Assembly (NCBI GenBank): GCA_963800505.1
Contig: CAWDBL010000022.1
Coordinates: 1 to 64,000 of the forward strand
Direction of reading: 5' to 3'
Length of the DNA stretch: 64,000 nt
Source of the DNA: Fodinibacter sp963800505
GTDB taxonomy: Bacteria; Actinomycetota; Actinomycetes; Actinomycetales; Dermatophilaceae
Within the stretch, counting starts at the first letter, position 1; every line of letters starts with the position of its first letter. The notes beneath the pieces are model-generated. The model did no database searches. It was given only the letters and a program-made list of their open reading frames with translations, and had not been told where the DNA came from. Positions 54,284 through 61,932 of this stretch are shown one piece after another. Position numbers and translations under genes: made by a program.

Positions 54284-55218
54284 GCCGGGCGGCGGGCGAG
54301 CACGTCGCCGACGGCGATCGCCGGCTGCATCAGGCTGCCGAGCCAGACCCGGCCGTCGTGCTCGCGCACCCCGGTGGCCAGGTGCCACCGGGTCGCGTCG
54401 AAGTCGAGGTCGTGCACCACGCGCCCGACGGAGTCGAAGGCCATGACCCGGGCGGTCTGCTTGGGCTTCGGCTTGAGCCGCTCGGGCAGCCGGCGCACCA
54501 TCCCGCGGACCGCCCGGGGGCTCTTCTGCAACAGCGTGAGGGCCTTGTCGGTCGGCGAGGCCACCGTCACCCAGACCAGTCCGTCGCTGCCGAGGGCGAT
54601 GTTGTCGGGGTGGCCGGGCAGGTCGTCGACCCACACGGTGCTCGCGCCGGCCGTTCCGTCGGCGTTCAGGTGCACCCGGCGGATGGTGCGGGTGCCGGTC
54701 TCGGCGACCAGCACGGCATCCGCCTCGCTGGTGAGGGCGACGCCATTGGCGAAGCACAGCTGGTCGAGCACGGTGGTGACCTGGCCGTCAGGGGTGCGGC
54801 GGAAGAGCCGGCCGGTGCGGGTGTGCTCGATGAGGTCGCTCTTCCACTCCTCGACCCGCCAGACCCGGCTCGAGTCGGAGAACCAGATCGTGCCGTCGGC
54901 GGTGACAGCGGCGTTGTTGCAGAACAGGAGTCGCTCGCCGTCGACCTCGGTGAGCAGGGTCTCGAGGTCGCCGGTGGCCGGGTCGAGGGCGAGCAGGCCG
55001 CGGTGCGCGTCACAGACGAGGATGCGACCGTCGGGCAGGTTCTCGAGACCCAGCGGGCGGCCACCCGTGGCGGTCACGGTGGTGGTGTCGCCCGTGGCGG
55101 GGTCGTGCACGTGGATCGCGCCGTCGGCGGTGCCGGTCCAGACCCGGCCGTCAGGAGCGACGAGCACGTCCTCGGCTCCGGGGCCGGGGATGGGGATGAC
55201 GGTCAGCGGCAGGGGCAT
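54280..55218 (-). CDS. SMP-30/gluconolactonase-like beta-propeller protein
   Basis: A 312-residue six-bladed beta-propeller with GPGAEDVLVAPDGRVWTGTADG, RPLGLENLPDGRILVCDAHRGLL, NNAAVTADGTIWFSDSS, LCFANGVALTSEADAVLVAETGT and LPGHPDNIALGSDGLVWVTVASP. The Asn, Asp and Glu that bind Ca2+ or Zn2+ in SMP-30 lactonases and strictosidine synthase-like proteins fall in these loops. The substrate is open. No signal peptide is present. The ATG at 55218 is preceded at six bases by TACGGT. It converges on the DUF6069 gene. Confidence 0.82.
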   Translation of the reverse strand: MPLPLTVIPIPGPGAEDVLVAPDGRVWTGTADGAIHVHDPATGDTTTVTATGGRPLGLENLPDGRILVCDAHRGLLALDPATGDLETLLTEVDGERLLFCNNAAVTADGTIWFSDSSRVWRVEEWKSDLIEHTRTGRLFRRTPDGQVTTVLDQLCFANGVALTSEADAVLVAETGTRTIRRVHLNADGTAGASTVWVDDLPGHPDNIALGSDGLVWVTVASPTDKALTLLQKSPRAVRGMVRRLPERLKPKPKQTARVMAFDSVGRVVHDLDFDATRWHLATGVREHDGRVWLGSLMQPAIAVGDVLARRPA

Positions 55219-55224
55219 GCGCTC

Positions 55225-55230
55225 ACCGTA
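55225..55230 (-). promoter_or_regulatory. -10 box (TACGGT) of the lactonase-like gene
   Basis: TACGGT, six-base gap, ATG at 55218. Leaderless geometry. Confidence 0.58.
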
Positions 55231-55416
55231 GGGGCGGCGTGGGTTCGGGGACGGCGGACGCGCGGTTCGGACGCCGGCGCCTGGATAACCGGGTGGCCGG
55301 CTCCGCGAGCACCTCACCCTTCGCTCGGGTCAGCTGCACATCGATCACCCGCGCCTCAACAATGGTCGGAGTTTTCGGTGCTATCACCCCGATAAGTCCT
55401 ACCGTTGTCGGATCGT

Positions 55417-55885
55417 ATGTCGACCAGCGAGCTCCGCGACCGGATCGCCGCAGTGTGCGCCGAGACCACCGCGATCGGTGCCGAGCTCGCCGAGCAGGCA
55501 CCGCGGATGCAGTCCGGTGAGCTGTTCGAGGTGGCCGGTGACCTCCAAGGCGCCATCAACGCAGCCGAAGGCGCACAGCTGGTCGCGATCGCGCACGCCT
55601 CAACCCTGGAGATCCGGCTGACCGAACGCGGCCCGGTCGACGTGCTGCACGACGTCGGGTTCGTCGACGCGATGGCCTGGACGACACCGCCCGCGCCGCC
55701 GTCGACGCCGTCCTCGAACACCGCCTGACCGGAATGGACCCCGCCCGGATCACCACCGTGTCCCGGCGGGTCGCCACCCACATCGCCGGCGACCAGGTCG
55801 CCGCCGCCCACCGCAGGAACCGTAGGGACCGCCTCGTGCAGGTGACCCTAGGCCCCGACGGCAGCACCGACTGCTCATGTGCCCA
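55417..55885 (+). pseudogene. Broken DUF222/HNH endonuclease gene
   Basis: Two reading frames carry pieces of a DUF222-HNH protein. The first, from ATG 55417, reads MSTSELRDRIAAVCAETTAI and continues to GFVDAMAW near 55680. The second, shifted by one base step, starts at about 55683 with DTARAAVDAVLEHRLTGMDPA and ends in RNRRDRLVQVTLGPDGST near 55870. Between them the expected middle of the DUF222 domain is missing. After the second piece the whole remaining DUF222 and the HNH nuclease are absent. So there is an internal deletion with frameshift plus a 3' truncation. Such genes are repeated many times in actinobacterial genomes, and decayed copies are common. Confidence 0.75.
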
Positions 55886-55919
55886 CCACCAGGGCTCCCG
55901 GCGACCTGGGCCGTGCTCC

Positions 55920-56360
55920 TCAGACCGGCGTCTCGCCGGTGATCATGCTCCGCCGCCGGGCTGCAAGGTCGTCGGACAGGGCGTCGACCAGGGTGGCCGC
56001 CTGCTGCTCACCGATCCCGTGCTGCCGCAGGACCGCGAGGACGGCCTCCCGGTCCTGCGACGGGTCAGCGGTGCTCAGCGTCGACCGGCCCGCCAGCGCA
56101 CCCTCGAACCACGCGTGGACGCCGAGCCACACCAACGCGTTACCCGTGCCGTCCGACGCCGCCAGCACGCTCGACCGCCGAACCAGGTACGCCAGCATCG
56201 GGTTGTCCTGGCTGGGCCAGGGAAACGCCGGCTGGTCGGTGCTGCGCAGCCGCAGGACATCCTCCGGCTCGCCGAGCACGTACGTGCGCAGCGCAGCAAT
56301 CTCCGAGTCGTCCATCTCGGACAGGATCGCCTCGGCCGAGGCTGCTTCCTGGTCGTCCAT
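55920..56360 (-). CDS. Hypothetical protein
   Basis: A 146-residue acidic protein that I do not recognise. It begins MDDQEAASAEAILSEMDDSEI and contains a short helical middle with NPMLAYLVRRSSVLAASDGTGNALVWLGVHAWFEGAL. The C-terminal part AVLAVLRQHGIGEQQAATLVDAL looks like a helix-hairpin-helix or UBA-like turn, but this is a weak impression. A clear AAGGAG ribosome site stands eight bases before the ATG, and codon use is typical of the genome, so it is likely a real gene. It faces the DUF222 remnant and may have arrived with it. Confidence 0.6.
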   Translation of the reverse strand: MDDQEAASAEAILSEMDDSEIAALRTYVLGEPEDVLRLRSTDQPAFPWPSQDNPMLAYLVRRSSVLAASDGTGNALVWLGVHAWFEGALAGRSTLSTADPSQDREAVLAVLRQHGIGEQQAATLVDALSDDLAARRRSMITGETPV

Positions 56361-56419
56361 CGGGTGTCTCCTTCGCTCTCACGGGAGTCCGCGACGGAGA
56401 CCAGCGCCCGTTGCCCGGG

Positions 56420-56456
56420 CGGCCTATCGTCGCGACCTGCTGGCGACGATAGGCCG
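56420..56456. terminator. Strong hairpin after the osmC operon
   Basis: A perfect 14-bp stem (CGGCCTATCGTCGC and complement) with a nine-base loop lies just beyond the end of the osmC-orf transcript on the minus strand and before the next minus-strand gene. It has no U-tract. Confidence 0.78.
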
Positions 56457-56463
56457 TCCCCGG

Positions 56464-56940
56464 TCAGGCGGTGACCGCGGCCTTGACCGAGTCGATCATC
56501 GCCTGCTCGCGCTCGCTGACCCGCACCGCGTGGAAGCCCATGAAGCCGCCGTCCTTGGCGGCATCGGCAGCAGCCTGCGCCGCGGCCACGAGCCAGGTGC
56601 CGAACGCGGCGACCTCCTCGGGCGAGGCCTTGGCCGCCACGATCGCCGCCACGCCGCGCAGCTCCTCGAGCACGCCCTCACCGGGGTTGGGCCCGGCAGG
56701 CTTGAACCCCTTGATCGGGTTCTCGCGTCGCTGCGCCATCTCCTGGATGTCGAGCGCCACCTCGGAGAGCAGCTGCTCGCGCGACGGCGGGTTGGTGGCG
56801 TTCTTCAGCGTCGCCATCGACTCCTTGGCGGCCTCGATCGGCCCACCCGGGTCGGCCAGCGACACCGCGAGCCCGGCCACCAGCGGTGCTCGGCGCACCC
56901 GGTTCCACTCGTCCTCGGTGAAGTCCGCCTTCGTGGTCAC
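56464..56940 (-). CDS. Conserved-looking hypothetical protein downstream of osmC
   Basis: A 158-residue, mainly helical soluble protein that I cannot place with confidence. Landmarks are TEDEWNRVRRAPLVAGLAVSLADPGG at the N-terminus, ALDIQEMAQRRENPIKGFKP in the middle and ASPEEVAAFGTWLVAAAQAAADAAKDG near the end. The spacing of helices resembles TerB-like folds only superficially. The GTG start overlaps the osmC stop (GTGA) and a strong hairpin follows its stop. It is therefore the second gene of a two-gene unit and may act in the same peroxide or thiol stress context. Confidence 0.7.
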   Translation of the reverse strand: MTTKADFTEDEWNRVRRAPLVAGLAVSLADPGGPIEAAKESMATLKNATNPPSREQLLSEVALDIQEMAQRRENPIKGFKPAGPNPGEGVLEELRGVAAIVAAKASPEEVAAFGTWLVAAAQAAADAAKDGGFMGFHAVRVSEREQAMIDSVKAAVTA

Positions 56941-57371
56941 GATGCGGCCTTGAACTGCACCTCGAGCGTGATCGGCACGGCGGAGAGCGCCTGGCTCACC
57001 GGGCACCCGACCTTGGCGGCCTGTGCGGCCTCCTCGAACTGCTCGGCGCTGATGCCGGGCACCGCACCGACGACCTTGAGCGCGATGCCGGTGATGCCGG
57101 TGCCGGGCTGGAACGTGACGTCGGCGGTGGTGTCGATCGTGGTCGGCGGGGTGCCGGCCTGGGCGAGCCCGTGCGACAGGGCCATCGAGTAGCAGGTGGA
57201 GTGGGCGGCCGCGATGAGCTCCTCGGGGCTGGTCTTGCCGTTGGCCGCCTCGGCGCGCGAGGGCCAGGACACGTCGTACGTGCCGATGCCGCTCGACTCG
57301 AGCGACACCTGGCCGGCACCCTCCATGAGGGAGCCCTCCCAGTGGGCGGAAGCGGTGCGAGTGGTCGCCAT
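56937..57371 (-). CDS. osmC: OsmC-family peroxiredoxin
   Basis: A 144-residue thiol peroxidase that reduces organic hydroperoxides. The two redox cysteines lie in LIAAAHSTCYSMALSHGLA and VGCPVSQALSAVPITLEV, matching OsmC rather than the Ohr signature in the N-terminal TRTASAHWEGSLMEGAGQVSLESSG. The ATG at 57371 has an AGGAG ribosome site about nine bases upstream; the open frame beyond it is not used. It is divergent from the enoyl-CoA hydratase-like gene by 167 bases. Confidence 0.93.
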   Translation of the reverse strand: MATTRTASAHWEGSLMEGAGQVSLESSGIGTYDVSWPSRAEAANGKTSPEELIAAAHSTCYSMALSHGLAQAGTPPTTIDTTADVTFQPGTGITGIALKVVGAVPGISAEQFEEAAQAAKVGCPVSQALSAVPITLEVQFKAAS

Positions 57372-57526
57372 CAGTTGTTCTCCTCGTGTCAGGGTTCGTG
57401 CCGGGTTGCTGCCCCGGTGGTGCCGAGTGTGCCGCCCAGCCTTGTCGTCCCGGGCGATCATGACAACCCGGTGCCGAAGGTCGGGCGTCGACGCGGACCG
57501 CGCCCGGCATCCGGGCACCTGCTCGG

Positions 57527-57532
57527 TACTGT
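57527..57532 (+). promoter_or_regulatory. -10 box (TACTGT) of the enoyl-CoA hydratase-like gene
   Basis: TACTGT, six-base gap, GTG at 57539. Leaderless geometry. Confidence 0.58.
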
Positions 57533-57538
57533 CGTGGG

Positions 57539-58270
57539 GTGCCCATCCACCTCGAGATCACCGACCGGGTCGCCACCGTCACCATCGACCGCACCCACCG
57601 CCGCAACGCGCTCAACCTCGAGTCGCTCGAGGAGCTCCATCGCGCCGTGACCTCCGCCCTGGCCGACGACGCCCGAGCCCTGGTGCTCACGGGCGCCGAG
57701 GGCCACTTCTGTGCGGGCGCCGACCTCACCGAGCTCGAGGACGTGTCGTTCACCTCGCGCCTGGCCGAGGTGCTCGAGCACCTGGCCGCCGCCCCGGTCC
57801 CCACGTTCGCTGCGATCGACGGCTCCTGCATGGGTCTCGGGATGCAGCTCGCCATCGCCAGCGACGTGCGCGTGGTCGGCCCTGCCGCGAAGTTCGCCGT
57901 GCCGGTCGCCAGGCTGGGCCTGATGGTCGACCACTGGACCCTCGACCGGGTGGCCCGCACCTGGGGCGAGGGTGCCGCCCGCCTGATGGTGCTCACCGGC
58001 ACGGTGCTCGACGCCGACGACGCCTGGCGCCTCGGGTTCGCCCAGCAGCGCGGCGACCTCGCCGACGCGCAGGCGCTGGCCGCCCGCGCTGCGGCCCTGG
58101 CCCCACTCAGCCAGCTCGGCTCGAAGATCGGCTTCGACGCCCACCACGACAACTCCACCGAGGTCGCCCGCTACGAGGCCGCCTTCGCCCGGGCCTGGGC
58201 CAGCGACGACCTCGCCGAGGGCCGCCGCGCCTTCGCCGAACGCCGCACGCCGGCCTTCCGGGGGCACTGA
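57539..58270 (+). CDS. Enoyl-CoA hydratase/isomerase-family protein lacking the catalytic glutamates
   Basis: A 243-residue crotonase-fold protein: HLEITDRVATVTIDRTHRRNALN, oxyanion loop GHFCAGADL and IDGSCMGLGMQLAIASDVRV. In hydratases the second block ends in G-G-C-E-L and a later P-E motif supplies the second catalytic Glu. Here they read G-M-Q-L and P-V (AKFAVPVARLGLM). Both acids are missing, so normal hydration of enoyl-CoA is unlikely. A thioesterase, isomerase or dehalogenase-like activity is possible, as is a catalytically inactive role. The GTG start is supported by TACTGT six bases upstream. A GNAT gene follows one base after its stop. Confidence 0.85.
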   Translation: MPIHLEITDRVATVTIDRTHRRNALNLESLEELHRAVTSALADDARALVLTGAEGHFCAGADLTELEDVSFTSRLAEVLEHLAAAPVPTFAAIDGSCMGLGMQLAIASDVRVVGPAAKFAVPVARLGLMVDHWTLDRVARTWGEGAARLMVLTGTVLDADDAWRLGFAQQRGDLADAQALAARAAALAPLSQLGSKIGFDAHHDNSTEVARYEAAFARAWASDDLAEGRRAFAERRTPAFRGH

Positions 58271-58271
58271 C

Positions 58272-58886
58272 GTGGCCGACCCCCACGCCCACGACCACGG
58301 CCACCCGCACGAGCACGCGCCGGCCACCGAGGCCGGCGCGATCGCCGACGCCAGCGTGCGCCGCGCCCGCCCCAACGACGCCCCCGCGGTGGGCCTGGTG
58401 CAGGCCACCGTGTTCCGGGCGGCGTATGCCGGCCGGGTGCCCGACGAGGTCCTCTCACTCTTCGAGCCCGACGCCTTCGCCCGCAGCTGGCGCGAGAGCC
58501 TCGCGGCCCCGCCCGAGGGCGTGCACCGGCTGCTGGTCGCCTGCGCCGGCGCGCAGGTGGTGGGCCTCGCCGCGATCGGCCCCGCCCAGGACCCGGATGC
58601 CGGACCCGCCGCCGGTGAGGTGACCGTGCTGGCCGTGCACCCCGACGCCCAGCGCCAGGGCCATGGGTCGCGCCTCCTCAACGCCTGCGTCGACCTGCTC
58701 GCCGAGGCCGGTGCCGAGTCGGTGACGCTGTGGCTGCTCGCCGACGACGAGAGCACACGTGCCTTCCTCACGGCATCCGGCTTCGCCCCCGACGGCGCCT
58801 ACCGCGACCGGGTCGTCTCCCCCGACGGCGACACCCTGCGCGAGGTGCGCCTCACCGCCGACATCGGGGAGGACCCGGCGGGGTGA
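58272..58886 (+). CDS. GNAT-family N-acetyltransferase with His-rich N-terminus
   Basis: A 204-residue acetyltransferase. The first 22 residues, MADPHAHDHGHPHEHAPATEAG, carry six His among Asp and Glu, a likely metal-binding tail. The fold starts at DASVRRARPNDAPAVGLVQ and has the acetyl-CoA loop VHPDAQRQGHGSRLLNA followed by WLLADDESTRAFLTASGF. The GTG start lies one base after the preceding stop and the gene's own stop overlaps azlC (GTGA). It is thus part of a four-gene unit. Substrate unknown. Confidence 0.83.
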   Translation: MADPHAHDHGHPHEHAPATEAGAIADASVRRARPNDAPAVGLVQATVFRAAYAGRVPDEVLSLFEPDAFARSWRESLAAPPEGVHRLLVACAGAQVVGLAAIGPAQDPDAGPAAGEVTVLAVHPDAQRQGHGSRLLNACVDLLAEAGAESVTLWLLADDESTRAFLTASGFAPDGAYRDRVVSPDGDTLREVRLTADIGEDPAG

Positions 58887-59677
58887 GCGACGCGGCGAGC
58901 GAACAGGCTGGCGGCAGCGCGAGCGAGGGGGCGACCGACTCGGCGCTGCCTGCCGACCGGCGCCGCGAGGTCATCCGCCAGGCGTGGAGCGTCGGCATCG
59001 CCAGCGGCACCTACGGCATCAGCTTCGGCGCGCTCGCCGTCGCCGCCGGGCTGAGCCTCTGGCAGGCGCAGCTGCTCTCGGTGCTGATGTTCACCGGTGG
59101 CTCGCAGTTCGCGTTCGTCAGCATCATCGGCGCCGGCGGCCTGTCGGCCGCACCGGCAGCGATCGCCACGGCATCCATGCTCGGCATCCGCAACGGTCTC
59201 TACGGCCTGCAGACCTCGCGCTTCCTCGGCGTCACCGGCATCCGCCGCATCGCGGCCGCCCAGCTGACCATCGACGAGTCGACCGCGGTCGGCATCGCCC
59301 AGCCCGAGCTGCGGGCACAACGCCTGGGCTTCTGGCAGACCGGCCTCGCGGTCTTCGTGCTGTGGAACCTGTCCACCCTGGCCGGCGCGCTGCTGGGCAA
59401 CGCCTTCGGCGACCCACGCACGCTCGGCCTGGATGCCGCCGCTGCCGCCGCCTTCGTCGCCCTCCTGTGGCCCCGCCTGCGCAGCCGCGACGCCACGGCC
59501 ACCGCGGTGCTCGCCATGTTCATCGCCCTGGTCACCTCGCCGGTCCTGCCGGCGGGCGTGCCCGTCATCCTGGCCGCCGCCGCGGCGCTCGTGGTCGGGC
59601 TGCGGCATCCTGGCCGCCACGAGGGTCCGCTCGAGGGCGCCGACGGCACCCTGCCCGGGTCGGACCCGACGCCATGA
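58883..59677 (+). CDS. azlC: AzlC-family branched-chain amino acid exporter subunit
   Basis: A 264-residue membrane protein, the large subunit of the AzlCD (BrnFE-type) exporter for leucine, isoleucine, valine and possibly methionine. Typical segments are VGIASGTYGISFGALAVAAGLSLWQAQLLSVLMFTGGSQF, with S-Q-F-A-F conserved, ASMLGIRNGLYGLQ and TIDESTAVGIAQPE. A polar N-terminus of about 30 residues precedes the first helix. The GTG overlaps the GNAT stop, and the stop overlaps the azlD start. Confidence 0.92.
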   Translation: MSDAASEQAGGSASEGATDSALPADRRREVIRQAWSVGIASGTYGISFGALAVAAGLSLWQAQLLSVLMFTGGSQFAFVSIIGAGGLSAAPAAIATASMLGIRNGLYGLQTSRFLGVTGIRRIAAAQLTIDESTAVGIAQPELRAQRLGFWQTGLAVFVLWNLSTLAGALLGNAFGDPRTLGLDAAAAAAFVALLWPRLRSRDATATAVLAMFIALVTSPVLPAGVPVILAAAAALVVGLRHPGRHEGPLEGADGTLPGSDPTP

Positions 59678-59988
59678 CGCTCTGGGTCGCCGTCGTCGTC
59701 GCCTCCCTGGCCTCGCTGCTCATCAAGCTGGCGGGCTACCTCGTGCCCGAGACCCTGCTCGAGGGCGAGCGCACCTCGCGGGTCACGACCCTGCTGCCCG
59801 TGGCGCTTCTCGCGGCTCTCGTCGTGGTGCAGACGGTCGTGGGGCCGGGCGGGTCGATCGTGCTGGATGCGCGGATCGCCGCCGTCGGCGTGGCCGTGGT
59901 GCTGCTCCTCCTGCGCGCCAACTTCCTGGTCATCGTGCTCGCGGCCGGGGCCACGGCGGCCCTGTTGCGCGCCATCGGCTGGGGCTGA
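59674..59988 (+). CDS. azlD: AzlD-domain protein, small exporter subunit
   Basis: A 104-residue membrane protein with three to four helices, partner of AzlC. It contains LWVAVVVASLASLLIKLAGYLVP and the later AARIAAVGVAVVLLLLRANFLVI-like region, typical of AzlD/BrnE. The ATG overlaps the azlC stop (ATGA). The gene ends 10 bases before the convergent cbiX-like gene. Confidence 0.9.
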   Translation: MTLWVAVVVASLASLLIKLAGYLVPETLLEGERTSRVTTLLPVALLAALVVVQTVVGPGGSIVLDARIAAVGVAVVLLLLRANFLVIVLAAGATAALLRAIGWG

Positions 59989-59998
59989 CCCGGCCGCC

Positions 59999-60706
59999 CT
60001 AAGCCTGCAGCGCGGCGCGGTAGCGGGCCAGCACGATGTCGACGACCAGCGGGTGCGGCGCGATCGGGCCGGTGACCACGTCGGCCCCCGCCTCTTCGAG
60101 CCGGCGCTGGAAGTACCCGGGCGCCAGCAGGTACGACGCCACGGTGACCGGCTGGCCCGGCGCCGACGCACGGGCCGCCGCCACCGCGTCGGCCACGGTG
60201 GGCACCGGCCCGGCGGCGAAGCCGAGCTGCACCGTTGCGCCCCAACGCCGTTCGAGCCGGGCGGCCATCTCGGCGCTGGCGGCCTGGGCCCGCGCGTCGC
60301 TCGACCCGGCCGGCGCCAGCACCACCACGCCCTCGGCAGGCGCCCCCGCGGCCACCAGCCGCTCGACGAGCACGTCGACGAGCAGGACGTCCGGGCCCAG
60401 CGCCCCGGTGGCCCGCACGTCAGGCCGGCCGGCGACGGCCGCCGCGATGTCGACGTGCACGTGGTAGCCGGCCGCCAGCAGCAGCGGCACCACCACACCG
60501 GCAACGACATCCCCCTCGGCGCGCGGAAGCCCGGCGACGACCTCGGCGACCTCGGGCCCGTGCACGTCGACGTAGGCCTCGAGCACGTCGACCTCGGGCA
60601 GGCGCTCGGCGACCGCCGCCAGAACAGCCCGTACGGTGTCGCGACCGAGCGGGTCCCGGGTGCCGTGGGCACACAGCACCAACGCGGGCGGGCGCGGCTC
60701 AGGCAC
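59999..60706 (-). CDS. Sirohydrochlorin chelatase (CbiX/SirB-like)
   Basis: A 235-residue two-half chelatase that inserts Fe2+ (siroheme) or Co2+ into sirohydrochlorin. The first metal His lies in LVLCAHGTRDPLG and the second in VVVPLLLAAGYHVHVDIA; both are conserved. The C-terminal half repeats the fold (VTVASYLLAPGYFQRRL) but lacks the metal His. I start at GTG 60706, which overlaps the end of the upstream siroheme gene by eight bases. With that gene it completes siroheme synthesis from uroporphyrinogen III, which would serve sulfite or nitrite reductase. Neither reductase is in the window. Confidence 0.88.
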   Translation of the reverse strand: MPEPRPPALVLCAHGTRDPLGRDTVRAVLAAVAERLPEVDVLEAYVDVHGPEVAEVVAGLPRAEGDVVAGVVVPLLLAAGYHVHVDIAAAVAGRPDVRATGALGPDVLLVDVLVERLVAAGAPAEGVVVLAPAGSSDARAQAASAEMAARLERRWGATVQLGFAAGPVPTVADAVAAARASAPGQPVTVASYLLAPGYFQRRLEEAGADVVTGPIAPHPLVVDIVLARYRAALQA

Positions 60707-61925
60707 CGCCGGCCTCCGTGGCACAGGCCGGGTCGTCGATGAAGCCCGGCGCAGCCACCGCGCCGACCACCACGACCGCCGGCGACCGCACCCCCGCGGC
60801 GGCGGCCACCTCGGCGGCGCTCGACAGCGTCGCGTGGGTGACCCGCTCCCCCGGCGTCGAGCCACTCTCGACGACGGCGACCGGCAGGTCGGGGTCGACG
60901 CCGGCGGCCAGGGCCGCCGCGCAGATGTCGGCCAGTGTCGCCACGGCCATCAGCAGCACCAGGGTCGCACCCTCGGCCAGCGCGGCGAGTGCCGCCGGCT
61001 CTGGGCCGGCATGGCCCGACGTGATGTGAACCGAGGTGGCGACCCCGCGCTGGGTCAGCGGGATGCCGGCCAGCACCGGCACCGCGAGCGCCGAGCTGAT
61101 GCCGGGGACCACCTCGACCTCGACCCCCGCAGCACGGCAGGCGTGCACCTCCTCGCCCCCGCGACCGTAGACGAACGGGTCGCCACCCTTGAGCCGCACC
61201 ACGGTCTGGCCGCGCCGGGCCCGCTCGACCAGCAGGGCGTTGATCTCGGCCTGCGGAACCGGGTGCCGCGCGGGGGTCTTCCCGACGTGCACGACCTCGA
61301 CGTCGCCGGGCAGGCGCTCGAGCAGCCCGGTGGTGCCGAGGCGGTCGGCGACCACCACGTCGGCGGCGGCCAGCGCCAGCAACCCGGCCGCGGGAACCAG
61401 CCCCGGGTCGCCCGGCCCCCCGCCGACCAGCACGACTCGCCCACGGTGCTCACGCCGGCGCCGCAGGTCGACCTGCCCCGTCGACAGGTGCAGCGCCAGC
61501 GCGTCACGCACGGCCGCCGCGCGTCGGGGGTCGGGCTCGGCGTCCGACACCACGCCGACCACGAGGTCGTCGTGGCGGGTCGCGGCCACGCTGCGCGCGG
61601 TGCCGGCCGCTCCGAAGATGCACCACGTGCGGCGCTCCTCGCACCAGCGAGCCACCGCGGCGTCCACCTCGGGGTTCGCGGTCGCCGCGACGACCAGCCA
61701 GGCCGCGTCCACGTCGGCCTGGGTCACCGCCCGCTCCACGAGCTCCACCCGCCCGGCGGGAGGCGCCAGCGCCAGTGCGCGCGCGGCATCCGAGGGAGAC
61801 GGGTCGACGAGCACGACGTGGGCCCCCTCGGCCGCCAGCCCGCGCGCCCGACGGGTGCCGACGGCACCGGCCCCGGCGACGACGACCCGCCGCCTGACCA
61901 GGTCGAGCCCGACCAGGGTGGTCAC
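60699..61925 (-). CDS. cobA: Siroheme synthase: precorrin-2 dehydrogenase fused to uroporphyrinogen-III C-methyltransferase
   Basis: A 408-residue fusion. Residues 1-155 are a Met8/CysG-N type NAD-binding domain (VVVAGAGAVGTRRARGLAAEG), which oxidises precorrin-2. Residues 160-408 are the SAM-dependent methyltransferase with GGGPGDPGLVPAAGLLALA, VRLKGGDPFVYGRGGEE, PGISSALAVPVLAGIPLTQRG and SVHITSGH. The Met8-type ferrochelatase function may be taken over by the CbiX protein next door. I start at GTG 61925, seven bases after dapB; the longer open frame overlaps dapB. The dapB-cobA-cbiX order makes one unit on the minus strand. Confidence 0.9.
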   Translation of the reverse strand: MTTLVGLDLVRRRVVVAGAGAVGTRRARGLAAEGAHVVLVDPSPSDAARALALAPPAGRVELVERAVTQADVDAAWLVVAATANPEVDAAVARWCEERRTWCIFGAAGTARSVAATRHDDLVVGVVSDAEPDPRRAAAVRDALALHLSTGQVDLRRRREHRGRVVLVGGGPGDPGLVPAAGLLALAAADVVVADRLGTTGLLERLPGDVEVVHVGKTPARHPVPQAEINALLVERARRGQTVVRLKGGDPFVYGRGGEEVHACRAAGVEVEVVPGISSALAVPVLAGIPLTQRGVATSVHITSGHAGPEPAALAALAEGATLVLLMAVATLADICAAALAAGVDPDLPVAVVESGSTPGERVTHATLSSAAEVAAAAGVRSPAVVVVGAVAAPGFIDDPACATEAGGA

Positions 61926-61932
61926 GGCGGGG

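Noticed and set aside
55223..55501. 92-codon minus-strand ORF overlapping the DUF222 remnant
   Set aside because: It overlaps the leaderless promoter of the lactonase-like gene and the coding strand of the remnant. The product has no recognisable domain.
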